Origin: an uncultured Alistipes sp. | GTDB lineage: Bacteria > Bacteroidota > Bacteroidia > Bacteroidales > Rikenellaceae | Direction of reading: 5' to 3' | DNA: 55,491 nt | NCBI GenBank assembly: GCA_947364365.1 | Contig: CANASP010000015.1 | Location: 1 to 55,491 of the forward strand | In this document: positions 1 through 8,066 of the stretch, one piece after another | How the letters are laid out: the number at the start of each line of letters is the position of its first letter | Position numbering within the stretch: the first letter of the stretch is position 1 | Position numbers and translations under genes: made by a program | Notes under the pieces: generated by a model | Database searches by the model: none | Seen by the model: only the letters and a program-made list of their open reading frames with translations | Told to the model about the DNA's origin: nothing

Positions 1-57
1 AGCAATTAACCTACGCTCATTTCCAATAAATTACACTCTTTTCGTAACTTCAGTTTG

Positions 58-65
58 CAAAAATA
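58..65 (-). promoter_or_regulatory. Possible -7 element reading out of the left edge
   Basis: The minus strand reads TATTTTTG here, which fits the Bacteroidota -7 consensus TAnnTTTG. No TTG is seen at the usual -33 distance, and no open frame begins between it and the window edge, so any gene it serves lies outside. Weak call. Confidence 0.25.
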
Positions 66-160
66 CGAATTTCCGGGCGAGGTGCCCCCTTCGGAGCCAC
101 GAAATCGGGGAAAATACGCATTTATACCCATCGTCGGGACGCCTCGGGGAGCCAATCGGT

Positions 161-190
161 GCGGAGTTTCGGCGAGGAGGTAACCGAAGG
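161..190. repeat. Divergent copy of 30-bp hairpin repeat
   Basis: This 30-bp segment matches 22 of 30 positions of an element present in two identical copies near the tmRNA (49133-49162 and 49386-49415). All contain GCGG, then GTTTCG, then GGAGGTAACC. Here the arms TTCGG and CCGAA can pair around a loop carrying GAGGAGGT. It lies just past the tRNA-Lys terminator on the minus strand, the same position the other copies take relative to their RNA gene or remnant. Function unknown. Confidence 0.5.
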
Positions 191-221
191 CGAGCGCCCC
201 GGCTCCCGGCTGCCCGACACG

Positions 222-250
222 AAAAAAACCACTCCGGAAAGGAGTGGTTT
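222..250 (-). terminator. Rho-independent terminator of tRNA-Lys
   Basis: A perfect 10-bp stem (AAACCACTCC with GGAGTGGTTT, loop of five) lies 6 bases past the tRNA 3' end and is followed on the minus strand by a run of seven T. Confidence 0.85.
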
Positions 251-256
251 GAAAAG

Positions 257-332
257 TGGTGAACCCGCTGGGGCTCGAACCCAGGACCCCAACATTAAAA
301 GTGTTGTGCTCTACCTGCTGAGCTACGGATTC
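257..332 (-). tRNA. tRNA-Lys (anticodon UUU)
   Basis: The minus strand folds as a full 76-nt cloverleaf. The acceptor arms GAATCCG and CGGGTTC pair with one G-U. The anticodon stem CAACA/TGTTG encloses CTTTTAA, giving anticodon TTT for lysine. The T loop is TTCGAGC. The 3' CCA is encoded. A terminator follows directly and a good promoter lies upstream, so it is a single-gene transcript. Confidence 0.95.
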
Positions 333-370
333 TCCGCATACCATCGCGGGCGCGGCCCGTTTTGGTGGTG

Positions 371-400
371 CAAATGTACGGATTAAATTTTAAAATCCAA
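371..400 (-). promoter_or_regulatory. Promoter of tRNA-Lys
   Basis: On the minus strand TTG (398-400) is followed after 19 bases by TACATTTG (371-378), matching the Bacteroidota sigma-ABfr consensus. The start site would fall near 365, about 30 bases before the mature tRNA 5' end. Confidence 0.65.
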
Positions 401-439
401 GCCTTCGGCCCGGGATTTTTCGCCCGGAGGCGGGGCTTT

Positions 440-2227
440 TTATCCGACGATGCCGATATGCTCCATCTCGACACGGGCCGGCGTGCCCGCTACGGTACTG
501 GCCGTCAGGCGGAAATAGCGGGCCGGAAGCTCCCGGCCGAACTCCACGCGACGCGGCTCGGCGTTGTACATCATATTGCTGAACTCGCCGTCGGCGATGA
601 CCTCGGTCCACTGCTCGCCGTCGGCGCTCACTTCGAAACGATACTTGTAGGCCACCTCGGGCGACGCCTCGCCGGGGGCGTAGACCAGCCCTTGGACGAA
701 GCGCGGCTCGCCCATGTCGACCGTAAGCGGCTCCGCCCGGCACACCGTCCACCCGTCGCGTGCGAGCAGACCGTCGTCGGTTGCGGGGTGCTCCTCGGAG
801 AGCGAGGGGACGAGGTAGGCGGCGACACGGGCGATGCGGGCGCGCAGACGGGTGGCGTCGACGGTGACGCGCAACCGCTCGGCCTCGATCTCGGGAATGC
901 GGATAAGACGCTTGTAGCCGATCGTGGTCTCGCGGGCCACCTCGACCCAGCTGCCGCCCGTGAGCGCCTCGACGGTGAAGGCCTCGACACGCTGCCCGCG
1001 GTCGATCTCCTCCTGAAGCAGCAGGGTGTTGATGCGGCTGCCGGGGGCGAGGGCGTATTCGCGGCTCTCACCCGCCTCGGGGCGCCAAAGCGCATCGCCT
1101 GCGACCGCACGATCGTCGGCGAAGGCGCGGTCGAGGTAGCCGGCCAGTTCGCGAAGACGCACCGAGTCGGCGGCGTGGATGCGGCCGCGGCGGTCGGGCG
1201 GGATGTTGAGCAGCAGCTGCGAGTTGCGCCCCACCGAGCTGAAGTAGATGTCGACCAGCTGTTTGAGGCTCTTGACCTGCGCATCCTCGCTGTCGTGGTA
1301 GAACCATCCGGGACGGATCGACACGTCGACCTCCGAGGGGTACCAGTAGACCGTCGAGGCCCGGGCCAGTATGTCGCGGCCGCCCAGATCCTTCGACATG
1401 GCGTCGATGCCCAGACGGCGGTTCTCGGCAGCCCCCGCGGTCGAGCCGCCCGGAGCCAGGACGGCCGAGCTCCACTCGGTCGTGCGGCCCACGCCGCCCT
1501 CGTTGCCGACCCAGCGCACGTCGTCGCCCATGATGGCCGTGACGGCTTCGGGCTGCAAGCGACGGATGGTGGCGTAGATGCGCTCCCAGTCGTACTCCTG
1601 CTTGCGGCCGTCGGGGCCCTCGCCGCAGGCGCCGTCGAACCACACCTCGTCGATGCGGCCGTAGTCGGTGAGCAGCTCGGTGAGCTGGGCGATGAACAGA
1701 TCGTTGTAGCGGGGCGAATCGCCGTAGCAGGGGGCGTTGCGGTCCCAGGGCGAGAGGTAGACGCCGAAACGCATGCCGTGCTTCAGACAGGCGTCGCGCA
1801 GTTCGCGCACGACATCGCCCCGCCCGCCGCGCCAGGGCGACGACGCCACCGAGTGGGCGGTGGTGGCCGTGGGCCAGAGGCAGAAGCCGTCGTGATGCTT
1901 GGCCGTGAGGATCACCAGGCGGAACCCTCCGTCGCGGAGCGTGCGGACCCACTGGTCGGCATCGAGCTCCGCGGGGTCGAACAGCGCGGGATCCTCGCCG
2001 CCGTCGCCCCATTCGCGGCCAGTGAAGGTGTTGATGCCGAAGTGGAGGAAGGCCGTGAGTTCCAGCTGCTGCCAGGCGAGCTGCTGGGGCGTGGGGACGA
2101 CACGGCCGGCGATCGAGGCGCGCTCCTCGACGGAGGCGCCGGCGGGCAACTCGGCCTGCTTGACATAGAGCCGCTCGCAGCCGGCGCATGCCGCGGCAAC
2201 GAGCAGGGGGAGCAGAATTCTTTTCAT
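440..2227 (-). CDS. GH29 alpha-L-fucosidase, lipoprotein
   Basis: A 595-residue exported hydrolase expected to remove terminal alpha-L-fucose from host glycans. The N-terminus is a lipoprotein signal ending near residue 16-17 (CAGC), so it is probably anchored in the outer membrane or periplasm. The GH29 barrel covers roughly residues 50-340, with FLHFGINTFTG near 60, the AKHHDGFCLW motif near 109-118 and EVWFDGA, whose Asp (about residue 198) is the expected nucleophile. The C-terminal 250 residues look like discoidin/F5-8C-type carbohydrate-binding modules, typical of the alpha-1,3/1,4-specific (GH29-B) members. It is monocistronic, divergent from the dehydrogenase at 2416, with its own promoter at 2247-2278. 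The start is the only ATG with a signal peptide behind it. Family assignment is firm; linkage specificity is inferred. Confidence 0.92.
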   Translation of the reverse strand: MKRILLPLLVAAACAGCERLYVKQAELPAGASVEERASIAGRVVPTPQQLAWQQLELTAFLHFGINTFTGREWGDGGEDPALFDPAELDADQWVRTLRDGGFRLVILTAKHHDGFCLWPTATTAHSVASSPWRGGRGDVVRELRDACLKHGMRFGVYLSPWDRNAPCYGDSPRYNDLFIAQLTELLTDYGRIDEVWFDGACGEGPDGRKQEYDWERIYATIRRLQPEAVTAIMGDDVRWVGNEGGVGRTTEWSSAVLAPGGSTAGAAENRRLGIDAMSKDLGGRDILARASTVYWYPSEVDVSIRPGWFYHDSEDAQVKSLKQLVDIYFSSVGRNSQLLLNIPPDRRGRIHAADSVRLRELAGYLDRAFADDRAVAGDALWRPEAGESREYALAPGSRINTLLLQEEIDRGQRVEAFTVEALTGGSWVEVARETTIGYKRLIRIPEIEAERLRVTVDATRLRARIARVAAYLVPSLSEEHPATDDGLLARDGWTVCRAEPLTVDMGEPRFVQGLVYAPGEASPEVAYKYRFEVSADGEQWTEVIADGEFSNMMYNAEPRRVEFGRELPARYFRLTASTVAGTPARVEMEHIGIVG

Positions 2228-2246
2228 AGACGGTGTTCTCGTTCCT

Positions 2247-2278
2247 CAAAGATAAACTTTTTTACGGCAGAGCGCAAA
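2247..2278 (-). promoter_or_regulatory. Promoter of the GH29 gene
   Basis: Minus strand TTTG (2275-2278), 20 bases, then TATCTTTG (2247-2254). The 5' UTR would be only about a dozen bases. It sits back to back with the rightward promoter at 2282-2312. Confidence 0.75.
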
Positions 2279-2281
2279 TTT

Positions 2282-2312
2282 TTTGTTTTCCCCGAAGAAA
2301 ACTTTATCTTTG
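2282..2312 (+). promoter_or_regulatory. Promoter of the dehydrogenase gene
   Basis: TTTG (2282-2285), 19 bases, then TATCTTTG (2305-2312): a perfect match to the Bacteroidota consensus. The predicted leader to the ATG at 2416 is about 98 bases. Confidence 0.8.
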
Positions 2313-2415
2313 TTTCCGGGAAAACGGATAATCGAAGGTGCGGTCGTGTGGCCCGCAGAGCCGGTAGCCCGCTGTTTCCCATCGAAAGACAAACACTGTA
2401 AAAACCGAAATAACA

Positions 2416-3606
2416 ATGTGTAAAGCACTTATCATCGGAGCGGGAGGCGTCGGCACGGTCGTGACGCAGAAGATCGCCGCCAACCCCGTCTTCACCGACG
2501 TGATGCTGGCCAGCCGCACCAAATCGAAATGCGACGCCGTGGCCGCTGCCATCGGCGGCGGACGCGTGAAGACCGCCGAGGTCGACGCCGACAGCGTGCC
2601 CCAGCTCTGCGAGCTCTTCCGCGCCTTCAAGCCCGACATCGTGGTCAACGTCGCACTGCCCTACCAGGACCTGACGATCATGGACGCCTGCCTGGAGTGC
2701 GGCTGCAACTACCTCGACACGGCCAACTACGAACCCAAGGACGAGGCGCACTTCGAATATTCGTGGCAGTGGGCCTACCAGGATCGCTTCAAGGCCGCGG
2801 GCCTCACGGCGATCCTCGGCTGCGGCTTCGACCCGGGCGTGACGGCCATCTTCACGGCCCATGCCGCCAAGCACCACTTCGACGAGATCCACTACCTCGA
2901 CATCGTCGACTGCAATGCCGGCAACCACGGCATGGCCTTCGCGACGAACTTCAACCCCGAGATCAACATCCGCGAGGTGACGCAGAAGGGCCGCTACTTC
3001 GAGAACGGCGAGTGGGTCGTCACCGAGCCCCACGCCATCCACCGGCCGCTCAACTACCCGGGCATCGGCGAGCGCGAGTCCTACGTGATCTACCACGAGG
3101 AGCTGGAGTCGCTCGTGAAGAACTACCCCTCGATCAAGCGCGCCCGCTTCTGGATGACCTTCGGCCAGGAGTACCTCACCCACCTGCGCGTAATCCAGAA
3201 CATCGGCATGGCGCGCATCGACCCGATCATGTACAACGGCGTGGAGATCGTCCCGATCCAGTTCCTCAAGGCCGTGCTGCCCGATCCCAAGTCGCTGGGA
3301 GCCAACTACCACGGCCAGACCTCGATCGGCTGCCGCATCCGCGGCGTCAAGGACGGCAAGGAGCGCACCTATTATATCTACAACAACTGCGACCACGAGG
3401 AGGCCTACCGCGCGACGGGCACGCAGGCCGTGTCGTTCACCACGGGCGTTCCGGCGGCGCTGGGCGCCTCGATGTGGGCCAAGGGGCTGTGGCGCGGCGC
3501 CGGCGTCTTCAACGTCGAGGAGTTCGATCCCGATCCGTTCCTGGCCGAGCTGGGCAAGGAGGGGCTGCCCTGGCACGAGCTGTTCGACGTCGACCTGGAG
3601 GTGTAG
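2416..3606 (+). CDS. Saccharopine dehydrogenase family; probable carboxynorspermidine dehydrogenase
   Basis: A 396-residue cytoplasmic NAD(P)-dependent enzyme. It starts with the Rossmann loop IGAGGVG (residues 6-12) followed by ASRTKSKC, and continues through the conserved NVALPYQDLTIMDAC and GCGFDPGVTAIF blocks of the saccharopine dehydrogenase-like family. Length and these blocks match the carboxynorspermidine (carboxyspermidine) dehydrogenases that Bacteroidota use to make spermidine from aspartate semialdehyde and a diamine. The partner decarboxylase (NspC) is not in the window. It has a consensus promoter and a strong terminator and is therefore a single-gene unit. Saccharopine dehydrogenase proper is the alternative. 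Confidence 0.85.
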   Translation: MCKALIIGAGGVGTVVTQKIAANPVFTDVMLASRTKSKCDAVAAAIGGGRVKTAEVDADSVPQLCELFRAFKPDIVVNVALPYQDLTIMDACLECGCNYLDTANYEPKDEAHFEYSWQWAYQDRFKAAGLTAILGCGFDPGVTAIFTAHAAKHHFDEIHYLDIVDCNAGNHGMAFATNFNPEINIREVTQKGRYFENGEWVVTEPHAIHRPLNYPGIGERESYVIYHEELESLVKNYPSIKRARFWMTFGQEYLTHLRVIQNIGMARIDPIMYNGVEIVPIQFLKAVLPDPKSLGANYHGQTSIGCRIRGVKDGKERTYYIYNNCDHEEAYRATGTQAVSFTTGVPAALGASMWAKGLWRGAGVFNVEEFDPDPFLAELGKEGLPWHELFDVDLEV

Positions 3607-3676
3607 CGACGGCATCCGGCAAGGTTCCGGCCTTGCGCCATACGATGGGACGGCAGCGCCCGCCCTGCGATTCGAG

Positions 3677-3710
3677 AAGCGATCCCGGAGGACCGGGATC
3701 GCTTTCGTTT
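3677..3710 (+). terminator. Terminator after the dehydrogenase
   Basis: A 12-bp perfect stem (AAGCGATCCCGG paired with CCGGGATCGCTT, loop AGGA) is followed by TTTCGTTT. Confidence 0.85.
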
Positions 3711-3857
3711 CGGCGAGGATCTGCGGACGCAGCGGAGCCCGATGCCGGACGACGACGGCGGGCCTTCACCCCCCCCTGCAACAGCATCTACGAGCAGGCC
3801 ATAGAGGAGCTTGCAACGCCCCCTTTTGTCCCAAAAGGGATTAAAGATGGTCAAAAT

Positions 3858-3868
3858 CCCCCCCCCCC
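3858..3868 (+). repeat. C11 homopolymer tract upstream of the polysaccharide cassette
   Basis: Eleven consecutive C follow CAAAAT. It lies 43 bases upstream of the nearest -7 element and outside any supported gene. A C9 tract in susC (27334-27342 on the minus strand) has the related flank CAAAATT. Such tracts change length by slippage during replication. A C8 run sits nearby at 3770-3777. Confidence 0.8.
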
Positions 3869-3911
3869 GACAATTTCCGGCAGAGAATCATGAATGATAA
3901 CAAAAAAATAC

Positions 3912-3944
3912 TATCTTTGTAAAAGCGTTTTTTTTGTACATTTG
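3912..3944 (+). promoter_or_regulatory. Promoter region of the UpxY-like/rhamnose operon
   Basis: TATCTTTG at 3912-3919 and TACATTTG at 3937-3944 both fit the -7 consensus. The TTTG of the first is 17 bases upstream of the second, so it could serve as its -33 element. The second box is inside a small palindrome, GTACA-TT-TGTAC. Either start gives a long leader of about 180-210 bases before the ATG at 4134. Confidence 0.55.
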
Positions 3945-4133
3945 TACCGACGCAGATCCGATCGGGGAGAGGTTGCCCGCACGCAACCCGTTTTCGTGCA
4001 CCCTGCCCGCCCGACCGCCGGGATGCGCCGCCCGATTTGCGGAGCAGGCAAATGAGAAAGACGCTACGATCGGATAACACCGCCGAGGTCCGTCCCCAAA
4101 CAGACGAAGCCGGAAAGGTGCTCTGAAACGACT
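3945..4133 (+). promoter_or_regulatory. Long 5' leader of the surface-polysaccharide operon
   Basis: About 190 bases of leader without a supported gene. It contains the hairpin GGTTGC-CCGCAC-GCAACC (3971-3988) followed by CGTTTTCGTG, a possible pause or early-termination site. In Bacteroides, UpxY-type antiterminators act on such leaders of their own capsule operons; the same role is inferred here because the first gene is UpxY-like. Confidence 0.4.
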
Positions 4134-4502
4134 ATGGAAACACGGACGGAAAAGAGAGAGGAATGGTTCCCGATTCGGGTGGCTTACGGCAGCGAACGGT
4201 CCGTCGCACAACGGCTGTCCGAGTCGGGCCACGCCTGCTGGATCCCCGCATGCCCCGCCGCGGCCGACCGCCCGACGGCATGGGTGCGGTCGCTGCTCTT
4301 CGTCCGCCCCGCCGGCGACGGGAGCCTCCCGCAGCCGACCCCCACGCTTCCGTTCGCCTACCTGCGCGACCGTTCGACGGACAGCCCCGCGAGGATCGAC
4401 GGCAGCGCGATGCGGCAGGCGATGGAGACCTTCGCCGACCGCCAGTCGCTCGAAGAGCTCCTCGCCGCAGCCCTCCGGAGGGAATCCGCACGAAAGCAGT
4501 AA
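4134..4502 (+). CDS. Short UpxY/NusG-like antitermination factor
   Basis: A 122-residue protein at the head of the polysaccharide operon. Residues 8-35 (EEWFPIRVAYGSERSVAQRL, then a Cys-Trp-Ile-Pro turn) resemble the NusG N-terminal domain of Bacteroides UpxY proteins, and a segment near residue 50-60 (VRSLLFVRP) matches the next conserved strand. Family members are usually 170-180 residues with a C-terminal KOW domain; here the protein ends after a helical segment rich in Arg and Ala, with no KOW-like sequence. It would bind RNA polymerase and help it read through the leader. It may be a divergent, minimal or decayed member. The stop is 11 bases before the next ATG, so the genes are co-transcribed. 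Confidence 0.6.
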   Translation: METRTEKREEWFPIRVAYGSERSVAQRLSESGHACWIPACPAAADRPTAWVRSLLFVRPAGDGSLPQPTPTLPFAYLRDRSTDSPARIDGSAMRQAMETFADRQSLEELLAAALRRESARKQ

Positions 4503-4513
4503 TACGAATCGCC

Positions 4514-5701
4514 ATGAATATGTTTCTGGAATACCTGAAGATCAGCGCACTGCCGTTCGTCATCTCGCTCGCTTCGGTGTGGATCCTCCATCCGCAGATC
4601 ATCAAGATCGCCCGTCTCAAGGAGATCGTCGACAACCCCAATGCCCGCAAGTTGCAGAAGGAACCCGTGCCTATCCTGGGCGGTGTGGCCGTCTTCTTCG
4701 GCATCTTCATGAGCCTCATGTTCTCCAACATCATCATCCAGTGCTCGGAGCTCTTCATGCTGCTCACGGCGATGCTGCTGATGCTGTACATCGGTGCGAT
4801 GGACGACATCCTCGACCTCCCGCCCTGGTCGCGCCTCGTGACCCAGATCGGCGCCGCGCTGGTGCTCATCTACCTCGGCCACGGCTTCGTCATCGACAAC
4901 CTCATGGGACTGCTGGGCATCTTCGCCCTGCCCGAGTGGGTCGCCGTGCCCCTCACGGTCTTCGCCATCGTGGGCATCATCAACGCCACCAACCTCATCG
5001 ACGGCGTCGACGGCCTCTCGTCGGGCTTCGGCATGATGGCCAGCCTGGTCTTCACGGTCGCCTTCTACCGGCTGGGCGACATCCCGATGGTCGTGCTGAG
5101 CGCCTCGACGCTCGGAGCCCTGCTGCTCTTCTTCCTCCACAACGTCTTCGGCAAGACCTCGAAGATGTTCATCGGCGACAGCGGCACGCTGACGCTCGGC
5201 ATCATCCTCGCCGCCAGCGTCACGCGCGTCATCAGCCAGGTCCAGGTCCCTGAATCGACGCTCTTCGAGGCCGACAGCGCCTCGGTCATCCCCTTCACGC
5301 TGGCCGTGCTGTCGATCCCGGTCTTCGACACGCTGCGCGTCATGCTCACGCGCATCATGCACCGCCGCTCGCCGTTCCATCCCGACAAGACCCACCTCCA
5401 CCACCTGTTCATCGACCTGGGTTTCACCCACGTCATCACCACGGTGTGCGTCCTCACGCTCAACACCTTCGTGCTGCTGCTGTGGACGGCGATCTACTAT
5501 GCCGGCGCCTCGCCCGAGACGCAGATCGTCACGGTCGTCGCCGCGGCCCTCGCCGTCACGGCCGGACTCTACCAGAGCGTGGAGTGGTTCCGTCGCCGCT
5601 ATCCCGAGCGCTACGCCCGCACGGTCGACCGCATCCGCCGCGGACAACCCAAACGCGACGGATGGATGCTGGTGGCGCAACGCATCATCGATCGCATCTA
5701 A
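4514..5701 (+). CDS. WecA/TagO-type polyprenyl-phosphate sugar-1-phosphate transferase
   Basis: A 395-residue integral membrane enzyme with about ten hydrophobic segments. It transfers a sugar 1-phosphate (typically GlcNAc-1-P) from UDP-sugar to undecaprenyl phosphate, starting lipid-linked glycan synthesis. Family motifs are present: DNPNARKLQKEPVPILGG, the DDILDLP aspartates, NATNLIDGVDGL, FIGDSGTL and the cytoplasmic HPDKTHLHH histidine loop that separates WecA from MraY. The frame stays open upstream, but the ATG at 4514 starts right before the first membrane helix and after the UpxY-like stop. The substrate sugar is inferred. Confidence 0.9.
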   Translation: MNMFLEYLKISALPFVISLASVWILHPQIIKIARLKEIVDNPNARKLQKEPVPILGGVAVFFGIFMSLMFSNIIIQCSELFMLLTAMLLMLYIGAMDDILDLPPWSRLVTQIGAALVLIYLGHGFVIDNLMGLLGIFALPEWVAVPLTVFAIVGIINATNLIDGVDGLSSGFGMMASLVFTVAFYRLGDIPMVVLSASTLGALLLFFLHNVFGKTSKMFIGDSGTLTLGIILAASVTRVISQVQVPESTLFEADSASVIPFTLAVLSIPVFDTLRVMLTRIMHRRSPFHPDKTHLHHLFIDLGFTHVITTVCVLTLNTFVLLLWTAIYYAGASPETQIVTVVAAALAVTAGLYQSVEWFRRRYPERYARTVDRIRRGQPKRDGWMLVAQRIIDRI

Positions 5702-5722
5702 CCATCATAGAATCCCGACGCA

Positions 5723-6619
5723 ATGAAAGGTATCGTTCTGGCCGGAGGGAGCGGCACACGGCTCTACCCCATCACCAAGGGGGTGAGCAAGCAGCTGCTC
5801 CCGATCTACGACAAGCCGATGGTCTACTACCCCATCTCGGCGCTGATGCTGGCCGGTATCCGCGACATACTGATTATCTCGACCCCCGACGACCTGCCGG
5901 GGTTTCGTCGTCTGTTGGGCGACGGAAGCGACTACGGCGTGCGGTTCGACTACGCCGAGCAGCCCTCGCCCGACGGGCTGGCGCAGGCCTTCCTCATAGG
6001 CGAGCGCTTCATCGGCGACGACGCCGTCTGTCTGGTCCTGGGCGACAACATTTTCCACGGCTCGGGATTCACCGGGATGCTGCGCGAGGCAGTCCGCCGG
6101 GCCGAGCAGGAGCAGACGGCCACGGTCTTCGGCTACCGCGTCGACGACCCCGAGCGCTACGGCGTGGCGGAGTTCGACCGCGAGGGGCGCTGTCTCTCGA
6201 TCGAGGAGAAGCCCGCCCGCCCCAAGTCCAACTACGCCGTCGTGGGGCTCTACTTCTACCCCAACCGGGTGGTCGGCATCGCCAAGGGCATCACCCCCTC
6301 GGCGCGCGGCGAGCTGGAGATCACGTCGGTCAACCAGGAGTTCCTGCGCACGGGCACGCTCAAGGTGCAGACCCTTCCGCGCGGTTTCGCATGGCTCGAC
6401 ACCGGCACCCACGACTCGCTGGCCGAGGCCTCAATCTTCGTCGAGGTGATCGAGAAGCGCCAGGGGCTGAAGATCGCCTGTCTGGAGGGCATCGCCTACC
6501 GCAACGGCTGGATCACGGAGGAGCGGATGCGCGCATTGGCGCAACCCATGCTCCGCAACCAGTACGGGCAATACCTGCTCAAGGTGATCGACGAGCTGAA
6601 AAAGGAGGAGCGGCGATGA
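5723..6619 (+). CDS. rfbA: Glucose-1-phosphate thymidylyltransferase
   Basis: A 298-residue cytoplasmic enzyme making dTDP-glucose from dTTP and glucose 1-phosphate, the first step to dTDP-L-rhamnose. The nucleotidyltransferase signature [11 protein letters not shown] opens the protein, followed by [15 protein letters not shown] (sugar and nucleotide contacts), the metal-binding region LVLGDN, and [19 protein letters not shown]. Length is standard for RmlA. Its last four bases overlap the rfbC start (ATGA), showing translational coupling. Confidence 0.97.
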   Translation: MKGIVLAGGSGTRLYPITKGVSKQLLPIYDKPMVYYPISALMLAGIRDILIISTPDDLPGFRRLLGDGSDYGVRFDYAEQPSPDGLAQAFLIGERFIGDDAVCLVLGDNIFHGSGFTGMLREAVRRAEQEQTATVFGYRVDDPERYGVAEFDREGRCLSIEEKPARPKSNYAVVGLYFYPNRVVGIAKGITPSARGELEITSVNQEFLRTGTLKVQTLPRGFAWLDTGTHDSLAEASIFVEVIEKRQGLKIACLEGIAYRNGWITEERMRALAQPMLRNQYGQYLLKVIDELKKEERR

Positions 6620-7188
6620 AGGTGATCCCGACCGCAATCGAGGGGGTCGTCATCCTCGAACCCGAGGTGTTCGGCGACGCAAGGGGCTACTTCTTCGAGA
6701 GCTACTCCGCGGCGCGTTTCGACGCGGCCGTGCATCCCGTGCGCTTCGTTCAGGACAACGAGTCGCGCTCGCAGCGCGGCGTGGTGCGCGGGCTCCACTT
6801 CCAGCGCGGCGCATACGCCCAGTCGAAGCTCGTGCGCGTGGTCGAGGGACGCGTGCTCGACGTGGCGGTCGACATCCGCCGCGGATCGCCCACTTTCGGC
6901 CGCCACGTCGCCGTCGAGCTCTCGGCCGAAAACCGCCTCCAGCTCTTCATCCCCCGCGGCTTCGCCCACGGCTTCGCCGTCTTGAGCCCCACGGCGCTCT
7001 TCCAGTACAAGTGCGACAACCCGTATGCCCCCGAGGCCGAGGCTGGCGTCGCCTGGGACGATCCCGACCTCGGGATCGACTGGCAGATACCCGCCGACGA
7101 GGCGATCCTCTCCGACAAGGACAAACACCATCCCCGGCTGAAGGATGCCGGGGGGTTATTCGACCATAACATCGATTACTATGCCTGA
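6616..7188 (+). CDS. rfbC: dTDP-4-dehydrorhamnose 3,5-epimerase
   Basis: A 190-residue cupin epimerase, third step of dTDP-L-rhamnose synthesis. Visible signatures are [30 protein letters not shown] (with the catalytic His), and [10 protein letters not shown]. The start overlaps the rfbA stop by four bases, and the end overlaps rfbD by eight, so translation of the three genes is coupled. Confidence 0.96.
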   Translation: MKVIPTAIEGVVILEPEVFGDARGYFFESYSAARFDAAVHPVRFVQDNESRSQRGVVRGLHFQRGAYAQSKLVRVVEGRVLDVAVDIRRGSPTFGRHVAVELSAENRLQLFIPRGFAHGFAVLSPTALFQYKCDNPYAPEAEAGVAWDDPDLGIDWQIPADEAILSDKDKHHPRLKDAGGLFDHNIDYYA

Positions 7189-8056
7189 CATTCTGGTCAC
7201 GGGTGCCGGCGGACAGCTGGGTTGCGAACTGCAACGCCTGGGTGCCGTCTCGCCCAACCGCTATATCTTCACCGACCGCGCCGAACTGGACATCACCGAC
7301 GCCGATGCCGTGCGGCGTGCCGTCGAGGCCACCGGCGCTGCGGTTATCGTCAACTGCGCCGCCTACACGGCCGTCGACCGCGCCGAGGAGGAGCCCGAAG
7401 CCGCCGAGCGGCTCAACTGCGCAGCCGCGGGCAATCTGGCCCGTGCGGCCCGCGATGCCGGGGCCACGCTCATCCACGTGTCGACCGACTACGTCTTCGA
7501 CGGCTGCGCGCATCGCCCCTACACCGAGGAGGACGCCCCCGCCCCCTGCAACGTCTACGGCCGCACGAAGCTGGCGGGCGAGCAGGCCATCGCGGCATCG
7601 GGTTGCCGGGCGATCACGATCCGCACGGCGTGGCTCTACTCCGAGTTCGGCCGCAATTTTCTGAAAACCATGCTGCGCATCACCGCCGAGCAGCCCCATG
7701 TCAACGTCGTCTCGGACCAGGTGGGGACCCCCACCTACGCCGGCGATCTGGCGCTGGCGATCTTCTCGATCATCGAGAGCGGACGCTACGAGGGCAACGA
7801 GGGGATCTACCACTTCTCCGACGAAGGAGTCTGCTCGTGGTACGACTTCGCCGTGGAGATCGCCGCCGAGGCGGGTCACGACACATGCGCCGTCCGTCCG
7901 TGCCGCACGGCCGACTACCCCACCCGCGCCCTTCGCCCCGCCTACTCGGTGCTCGACAAGACGAAGATCAAGCGCACGTTCGACCTGGAAATCCCCCACT
8001 GGCGCGACTCGATGCGCTACTGCATCGCAAGGCTCCGCGCGCAGAGACAACAATAG
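7181..8056 (+). CDS. rfbD: dTDP-4-dehydrorhamnose reductase
   Basis: A 291-residue short-chain reductase producing dTDP-L-rhamnose with NAD(P)H, the last step. The Rossmann loop TGAGGQLG is at residues 7-14, followed by the AAYTAVDRAEEEP block, STDYVFDG, and the catalytic YGRTK tyrosine and lysine. A start 36 bases upstream is possible in frame, but the ATG at 7181 gives the normal N-terminus directly before the Rossmann loop. Confidence 0.96.
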   Translation: MPDILVTGAGGQLGCELQRLGAVSPNRYIFTDRAELDITDADAVRRAVEATGAAVIVNCAAYTAVDRAEEEPEAAERLNCAAAGNLARAARDAGATLIHVSTDYVFDGCAHRPYTEEDAPAPCNVYGRTKLAGEQAIAASGCRAITIRTAWLYSEFGRNFLKTMLRITAEQPHVNVVSDQVGTPTYAGDLALAIFSIIESGRYEGNEGIYHFSDEGVCSWYDFAVEIAAEAGHDTCAVRPCRTADYPTRALRPAYSVLDKTKIKRTFDLEIPHWRDSMRYCIARLRAQRQQ

Positions 8057-8066
8057 CATTCCGATC

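Noticed and set aside
403-440. Terminator between the fucosidase and tRNA-Lys
   Set aside because: Only short 4-bp GC stems with T-runs on both strands; not strong enough to call.
362-2401. A 679-codon plus-strand frame opposite the fucosidase
   Set aside because: Shadow of GH29; it also crosses both divergent promoters.
4163-4513. A long N-terminal extension of the WecA-type transferase
   Set aside because: It overlaps the UpxY-like gene in another frame, is Arg/Pro-rich, and the ATG at 4514 gives the normal family start.
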